Shown: positions 30,790 through 34,526 of the stretch, in pieces
How positions within the stretch are numbered: the first letter of the stretch is position 1
How the letters are laid out: the number at the start of each line of letters is the position of its first letter
Source: Bacillota bacterium
GTDB taxonomy: Bacteria; Bacillota_I; Bacilli_A; RF39; UBA660
Length of the DNA: 34,526 nt
NCBI GenBank assembly: GCA_023430885.1
Contig: JAEYYH010000045.1
Span: 1-34,526 of the forward strand
Direction of reading: 5' to 3'
Made by a program: the position numbers and the translations under genes
Notes under the pieces: generated by a model
What the model saw: the letters and a program-made list of their open reading frames with translations, nothing else
Databases searched by the model: none
What the model was told of the DNA's origin: nothing

Positions 30790-32286
30790 ATGAAGAAAGT
30801 AAAAAGATATTTGTTAAATTGTGATAGTAATCCTGCTAAAGTAGTAAAACAATATTACTCAATAATTCCAGGAACTTCAAATGTAATGATTTCAGCGCCA
30901 CATGCATATAGTCATATGCGCTCTGGTAAGCGAAAGCCTAAAGATGCAGGCACCTTAACGATAGTAAAACTTCTTAAGGAGCTCTCCCAGGTCCATGTTA
31001 TTTATACTAATAAGGAACTTAATTTTGATCCTAATTATAATTTAAATAACATATATCAAAAAGAACTTGTACAGTATATAAAAGATAATAATATTGAATA
31101 TTTAATAGATATACATGGCTCTAAAGCAGTTAGAACTTTTGATATTGAAATAGGAACCAACGATTATAAAAACGTAAATGGTGACAAACAACTTATAACA
31201 GACATAATTGAAATATTACATAAAGATAAAATTAAAAAAATTAGAATAGATAAGAGGTTCAAAAGTAGTAGGAATACTGTGTGTAAAATAGTTAATATGG
31301 AAACAAATATTAAAACTATTCAACTCGAAATAAGCAGACAACATCGTAACTTAGAAAATAATAAACTAAGACATACTAGACTTATGAATGCTCTTCTAGA
31401 TACTATTCGTTATTTAGAAAGAAGGAATAAAATGGAAGATATTAATTATGAAGAAAAATATGATGCTGTTTTAGATATAAAACCATCATACGGCTATAAA
31501 AGAGAACTAGGTATTATTGAATACAATCAAGTAGGACTTGAAATAGAAGTTTCAGTTAACTTTGATAGAAATAGTTACTCTTTTATCAAAAAAATGCTTT
31601 TAAAGGTAAAAGATTTAATAGGAGACAATGGTTATTTTGTTAAAGATGGAACTATTCTAGGTGATTATTCATTTGAAATAGTTTTAGATCCTATGAAAGT
31701 CGAAGAAATTAATAGAATATATACACAACTATTAGAAATAATTGAATTTTCTAATGGTGCAATAGAAATATCAAAAGAAAAGAAATGCGGAATACACTTA
31801 AACTTTAATAAATTTGATGTAACAGATTTAAATATTGCTCATAAGAAAGTCACTACTTTTGTAAGTGAAAATAGAAGATTTTTTGATGAAAATATGTACA
31901 AACAATTTAAGTTTATTTGGGACTATGATAAATATACAAAATATCAAGCAGAGATAGGCGATAAATACCTATGGATTAATTATTTAAAAAGTAAGTTAAT
32001 AGAAGTTAGAAACATTAAATCTAATATTAGTCCAAAAGATTTAGTAACAGTTTTATCAAGCGTTTTAGAATGTTTATACTATGATAAAGAAGTAGAAGTA
32101 ATAGATCATAGTACTTATGTTAACCTAGATAAAATATATGATACTGTATTTGACAAGAATAAAAATGAAGAAGTATACAAAAATCTTAAAAACAATGAAT
32201 TTGTAGTAATTAGTTTTAGAGACTCAAGCGCTAATATAGTGAATATACCAGAAGAAATAATTGCACAAATAAGAACGTTAATCTAA
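30790..32286 (+). CDS. Fusion: N-formylglutamate amidohydrolase-like domain + amidoligase-like domain
   Basis: 498 residues. Domain 1 (about 1-210) resembles the N-formylglutamate amidohydrolase/M14-like metal hydrolases: S-A-P-H-A at 35-39, L-I-D-I-H-G-S ending near 111, and I-Q-L-E-I-S-R near 170. Domain 2 (about 235-498) looks like putative amidoligases of the glutamine-synthetase/gamma-glutamyl-cysteine-ligase fold: V-G-L-E-I-E-V at 248-254, D-G-T-I-L-G-D-Y-S-F-E-I from 286, and C-G-I-H-L-N-F at 333-339. One part would cut amide bonds and the other would make them. The start at 30790 has AAAAGGGG; an in-frame ATG at 30754 lies in the leader terminator. A Cys/His-rich coat-like gene follows. 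Confidence 0.75.
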   Translation: MKKVKRYLLNCDSNPAKVVKQYYSIIPGTSNVMISAPHAYSHMRSGKRKPKDAGTLTIVKLLKELSQVHVIYTNKELNFDPNYNLNNIYQKELVQYIKDNNIEYLIDIHGSKAVRTFDIEIGTNDYKNVNGDKQLITDIIEILHKDKIKKIRIDKRFKSSRNTVCKIVNMETNIKTIQLEISRQHRNLENNKLRHTRLMNALLDTIRYLERRNKMEDINYEEKYDAVLDIKPSYGYKRELGIIEYNQVGLEIEVSVNFDRNSYSFIKKMLLKVKDLIGDNGYFVKDGTILGDYSFEIVLDPMKVEEINRIYTQLLEIIEFSNGAIEISKEKKCGIHLNFNKFDVTDLNIAHKKVTTFVSENRRFFDENMYKQFKFIWDYDKYTKYQAEIGDKYLWINYLKSKLIEVRNIKSNISPKDLVTVLSSVLECLYYDKEVEVIDHSTYVNLDKIYDTVFDKNKNEEVYKNLKNNEFVVISFRDSSANIVNIPEEIIAQIRTLI

Positions 32287-32369
32287 GTTATTTTGCTTTA
32301 TAATAAGGCATATTACATACACCAGCATTTAACCCTCTCATAATATAAAGTAGGTAAGGGGGATATACA

Positions 32370-32660
32370 ATGTTTAATAGAAATTGCTGTCCAAGACAAA
32401 ATATGTGTTGTGAACCTAAAGTATGTTGTGAGCCAAAAAGAGAGTGTCCAGTTATGGACCCAGGAGTAACAAATTGTGTAGAAAGAGAATTCTATCATGA
32501 AGTGCCTCATGTAATACCAGTTCACACTCATATAATAAATAAACATATTTATAATCATACATACACACCTGAATATACTTGTTCAGAGGAATGTCAAGTT
32601 ATAAACAATGAATGTGGTAGATGTGGTAACGTTCCAGGCAATAACTTTCCAAACAGATAA
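32370..32660 (+). CDS. Cys/His-rich CotD-like protein
   Basis: 96 residues. The N-terminal half has repeated cysteine pairs (N-C-C-P-R, M-C-C-E-P-K, V-C-C-E-P-K) and the middle has V-P-H-V-I-P-V-H-T-H followed by I-Y-N-H-T-Y. This is the pattern of CotD-family spore coat proteins; four more cysteines lie near the end. It suggests either sporulation or a cross-linked surface layer in this organism. The strong AAGGGGG precedes the ATG. The upstream neighbour is the amidoligase fusion, which could modify or cross-link it (inference). Confidence 0.75.
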   Translation: MFNRNCCPRQNMCCEPKVCCEPKRECPVMDPGVTNCVEREFYHEVPHVIPVHTHIINKHIYNHTYTPEYTCSEECQVINNECGRCGNVPGNNFPNR

Positions 32661-32678
32661 TTATTTATCTGTTTTTTA
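32651..32678 (+). terminator. Intrinsic terminator overlapping the stop codon
   Basis: AACAGATAA (32652-32660)/TTATCTGTT (32665-32673), loop of 4, T-run. The 5' arm ends in the TAA stop. Confidence 0.85.
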
Positions 32679-32686
32679 TTTTATTA

Positions 32687-32695
32687 TGTTATAAT
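32687..32695 (+). promoter_or_regulatory. Extended -10 promoter of the Nudix gene
   Basis: TGtTATAAT preceded by TA, only 16 bases before the ATG at 32712; AGGTGAT would be at the transcript's 5' end. Confidence 0.6.
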
Positions 32696-32711
32696 TAGCG
32701 TAGGTGATAAG

Positions 32712-33134
32712 ATGGGAAAAAGAGTTAGCGCAAGAGCTATTATATTTGATGATGATAATATTGTACTAATGTTTAGAAGAAGAAAAAAAGAAGATGGAAA
32801 ATATATTGAGTATTACTCTCTTCCAGGTGGTGGTCAGGAACCAAATGAAACTTTATATGATACAGTTATTAGGGAAGTATATGAAGAGTTTAATTTAAAA
32901 GTAATAGTTCTTGGGTATGTTGGTATGGTCGAAGATGAAAAGAGTATTCAACATTTTTACCACTGTGAAAAGTTATCTGGTGATATTAAACTTAATGGTG
33001 AAGAAAAAGATAGAAACTGTAAAGAAAATTATTACAAACCAGTAGAGATACCTATAGAAAAAATACCCCATATTAATCTAATGTTTCAAGATATGATAGA
33101 CAAATCTTTACAAAATGAATATTTAAATAATTAA
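32712..33134 (+). CDS. Nudix hydrolase
   Basis: 140 residues, single Nudix domain. The Nudix box is complete except for the usual Gly near its end: G-G-G-Q-E-P-N-E-T, then R-E-V-Y-E-E-F-N-L (Asn where G is common). Such enzymes cleave nucleoside diphosphates linked to another group, often for pool cleaning; the substrate is unknown. AGGTGAT precedes the ATG. Stop codon is in the 3' arm of an all-AT terminator. Confidence 0.93.
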   Translation: MGKRVSARAIIFDDDNIVLMFRRRKKEDGKYIEYYSLPGGGQEPNETLYDTVIREVYEEFNLKVIVLGYVGMVEDEKSIQHFYHCEKLSGDIKLNGEEKDRNCKENYYKPVEIPIEKIPHINLMFQDMIDKSLQNEYLNN

Positions 33135-33149
33135 ATATTTATTTTTTTT
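33118..33149 (+). terminator. All-AT terminator overlapping the Nudix stop codon
   Basis: AATATTTAA (33118-33126)/TTAAATATT (33131-33139), loop ATAA, then eight T. Contains the TAA at 33132-33134. No G-C pair. Confidence 0.5.
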
Positions 33150-33150
33150 G

Positions 33151-33159
33151 TGGTATACT
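33151..33159 (+). promoter_or_regulatory. Extended -10 promoter of the carboxypeptidase gene
   Basis: TGgTATACT, 18 bases before the ATG at 33178, directly after the preceding T-run; AGGTGAT follows. Confidence 0.55.
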
Positions 33160-33177
33160 TTAAAAGTAGGTGATTTT

Positions 33178-34398
33178 ATGAAAAAGATAGTATTTGGAAT
33201 ATTTGTAATGTTTATTATGGTAATGCATACCCATGCTTTAGAATTAAACAGTAAGTATGCTGTATTATATAATTTAAATGAAGATAAAGTTATTTATGAG
33301 AAAAATAAAGATGAAAAGGTTAGTATAGCTAGCTTAACAAAAATAATGACAGCTTTAGTTGCAATAGATAACATAAAGGATTTTGATGAAAAAGTAACTA
33401 TTACTAGTGATATGCTTAGATTCTTAGATGAATATAATGCTTATGTAATAGGTCTAAAAGTTAATCAGAAAGTTACTTATAATGATTTACTATATGGAAC
33501 ACTTTTGCCAAGTGGTGCTGACTGTGCTAGAGCACTCGCTGTAAGCATAGCCGGTTCAGAAGAAGAATTTGTTAAGATGATGAATGATAAAGCTAAAGAA
33601 TTAGGATTAGATAATACATATTTTCAAAACAGTATTGGTTTAGATCAAAATCGTCATTATTCTACAACTGATGAAGTAGCTAAGTTATTAATTGAGGCTT
33701 TAAAAAATAAGAAGTTTAAAGAGGTTTTTACAACAAAGTCTTATGTTTTAAGCGATAAGTCCATGACACTTTATAGTAGCTTAGTATCAAATGCTAAAAC
33801 ATATGGTTTAGATATAAGTTATTTTGAAGGAGCTAAAACCGGTTATACTCTTGATGCAGGTAAATGTTTAGCTTCTGTTGCTTTAGATAGTGAAAATAAT
33901 ATTGAATACTTACTTGTTACTATTTATGCACCAATTGACAGTTCAAGAGCTTATAATATAGAAGATGCAATAAATACTTATGATTATTATTTTGAAAATT
34001 ATAAATATCACAATCTAGTAGACAAAGGTGATTTAATTCTTACACTTCCTACCAAATATGGTAAAGAAAGTGAAGTTAATATTTATGCATCTGAAGATAT
34101 AAAATATTATTTAGATAATAATTTTAATAAAGAAGATGTAACACTAGACTATAATGGTGTAGATATAGTAAAAACAGGCATGAATGCTGGTGATAAACTA
34201 GGTACTATAGATGTTATATATAATGGTGAGGTATTAAAGACATTTGATGTTTTACTTCCAGACAAAATAGATTTTTCATTAGGCGTATTTCTAAAAGAAA
34301 ATATTGTAGCTGTTTTAATCAGTCTTGCTTTAATAGCACTATTAGTATTTATTAGAATAAAAATTATTAAAAATAGACAAAGAAAAAAAAGAAGATAG
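33178..34398 (+). CDS. dacA: D-alanyl-D-alanine carboxypeptidase (DacA/PBP5 type)
   Basis: 406 residues. Signal peptide (about 1-20), then the peptidase S11 domain: S52-x-x-K55 (A-S-L-T-K), the second motif S112-G-A (Asn is usual at the third place), and K220-T-G (A-K-T-G-Y-T). A beta-sandwich C-terminal domain follows, and then a membrane segment (about 375-395) with a basic tail, so the C-terminus is a transmembrane anchor instead of the amphipathic helix of PBP5. It trims the terminal D-Ala of peptidoglycan stems. AGGTGAT selects the ATG at 33178 over an upstream in-frame ATG at 33148 in the promoter region. Confidence 0.93.
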   Translation: MKKIVFGIFVMFIMVMHTHALELNSKYAVLYNLNEDKVIYEKNKDEKVSIASLTKIMTALVAIDNIKDFDEKVTITSDMLRFLDEYNAYVIGLKVNQKVTYNDLLYGTLLPSGADCARALAVSIAGSEEEFVKMMNDKAKELGLDNTYFQNSIGLDQNRHYSTTDEVAKLLIEALKNKKFKEVFTTKSYVLSDKSMTLYSSLVSNAKTYGLDISYFEGAKTGYTLDAGKCLASVALDSENNIEYLLVTIYAPIDSSRAYNIEDAINTYDYYFENYKYHNLVDKGDLILTLPTKYGKESEVNIYASEDIKYYLDNNFNKEDVTLDYNGVDIVKTGMNAGDKLGTIDVIYNGEVLKTFDVLLPDKIDFSLGVFLKENIVAVLISLALIALLVFIRIKIIKNRQRKKRR

Positions 34399-34446
34399 TA
34401 GATTATAATACCTTTAAAGTTCACACTAAATAAAAAAAGACAAATA

Positions 34447-34455
34447 TGTTAAAAT
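34447..34455 (+). promoter_or_regulatory. Extended -10 promoter of the last gene
   Basis: TGtTAAAAT preceded by TA, 31 bases before the ATG at 34487. The region also has an inverted repeat AAAGTTC (34416-34422)/GAACTTT (34466-34472) that brackets it; its meaning is unknown. Confidence 0.5.
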
Positions 34456-34486
34456 TTATTTAGAAGAACTTTGGAGGTGTTTTTTC

Positions 34487-34526
34487 ATGGGTAAACATAA
34501 AAAATGGACAATTGAACAAAAGAAAA
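34487..34526 (+). CDS. Start of a gene running off the window
   Basis: Only 13 codons are visible (G-K-H-K-K-W-T-I-E-Q-K-K after Met). A strong GGAGGTG with an 8-base spacer and a promoter precede it. The basic start with W-T-I-E-Q-K is reminiscent of transposase or helix-turn-helix N-termini, but this is too short to name. Confidence 0.55.
   Translation, partial: MGKHKKWTIEQKK

Noticed and set aside
30975..31005. Small GC-rich patch in the hydrolase domain of the fusion gene as another variable or foreign cassette
   Set aside because: Only about 25 bases, within a well-formed domain and with no A depletion over a longer stretch; likely chance.
1..34526. Mycoplasma-type code (TGA as Trp), suggested by the extreme AT content
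   Set aside because: TGA ends several genes at sensible places (feoA, feoB, the HD gene), tryptophans are TGG, and cell-wall genes are present.
1..34526. CRISPR arrays, tRNA or rRNA genes
   Set aside because: No regularly spaced repeats and no cloverleaf-like or rRNA-like GC-rich segments were seen on either strand.

Overview
The window looks like a chromosomal stretch of a very AT-rich, low-GC Gram-positive bacterium of the Firmicutes/Bacilli type, possibly one of the uncultured gut lineages close to the Mollicutes. It keeps cell-wall genes (murF, ddl, dapF, a D,D-carboxypeptidase). TGA is used as a stop (for example at the end of feoA) and tryptophan is written TGG, so the genetic code is standard, not the Mycoplasma one. 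Placement is inferred from gene content and composition only. Almost every gene is on the + strand; the one clear exception is the SDR oxidoreductase at 10732-11631.

Left part (1-8235) is accessory in character. It has the 3' half of a type I restriction specificity subunit, a 470-base gap with hairpins and a possible gene relic, three GNAT acetyltransferases, a HEAT-like protein, a DUF402 protein, an HD hydrolase, three membrane-anchored proteins of unknown function, and a membrane-anchored XRE regulator overlapping a polytopic membrane protein. Middle part (8313-20691): a CsoR-type copper-sensor repressor with its own operator, a cysteine desulfurase/TtcA-like tRNA thiolation pair, the SDR, a PgeF/YfiH enzyme, a feoA-feoB-FeoB-associated iron uptake operon, a TetR regulator with a nucleoside deoxyribosyltransferase-like protein, a P-type ATPase behind a leader that looks like a NiCo riboswitch with its own terminator, and small membrane proteins including an NfeD-like one. 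Right part (20746-34526): an envelope operon (alpha/beta hydrolase, membrane-fused MurF-like ligase, LiaF-like protein, Ddl), an orphan prepilin-like protein, dapF, ffh, a DUF2207-like membrane protein, a nucleoside phosphorylase, a fusion of an N-formylglutamate-amidohydrolase-like domain to an amidoligase-like domain next to a Cys/His-rich CotD-like protein, a Nudix hydrolase, a D,D-carboxypeptidase and the start of one more gene.

The strongest unusual signal is in the prepilin-like gene. Its last ~35 conserved codons (26091-26195) are about 53% GC, depleted in adenine and rich in NNC/NNT codons inside a very AT-rich gene, and end in an R-G-L-R-P-V-I motif. This is what a variable repeat of a diversity-generating retroelement should look like; no reverse transcriptase or template repeat is in the window. 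The second is the hydrolase-amidoligase fusion beside a coat-like protein, with an attenuator-like terminator in its leader and a possible internal start at the domain boundary. The third is the riboswitch-controlled P-type ATPase with a PEEFP membrane motif. Two genome-style traits recur: extended -10 promoters (TGnTATAAT) followed by very short leaders, and intrinsic terminators whose stem or loop contains the stop codon of the gene they end.
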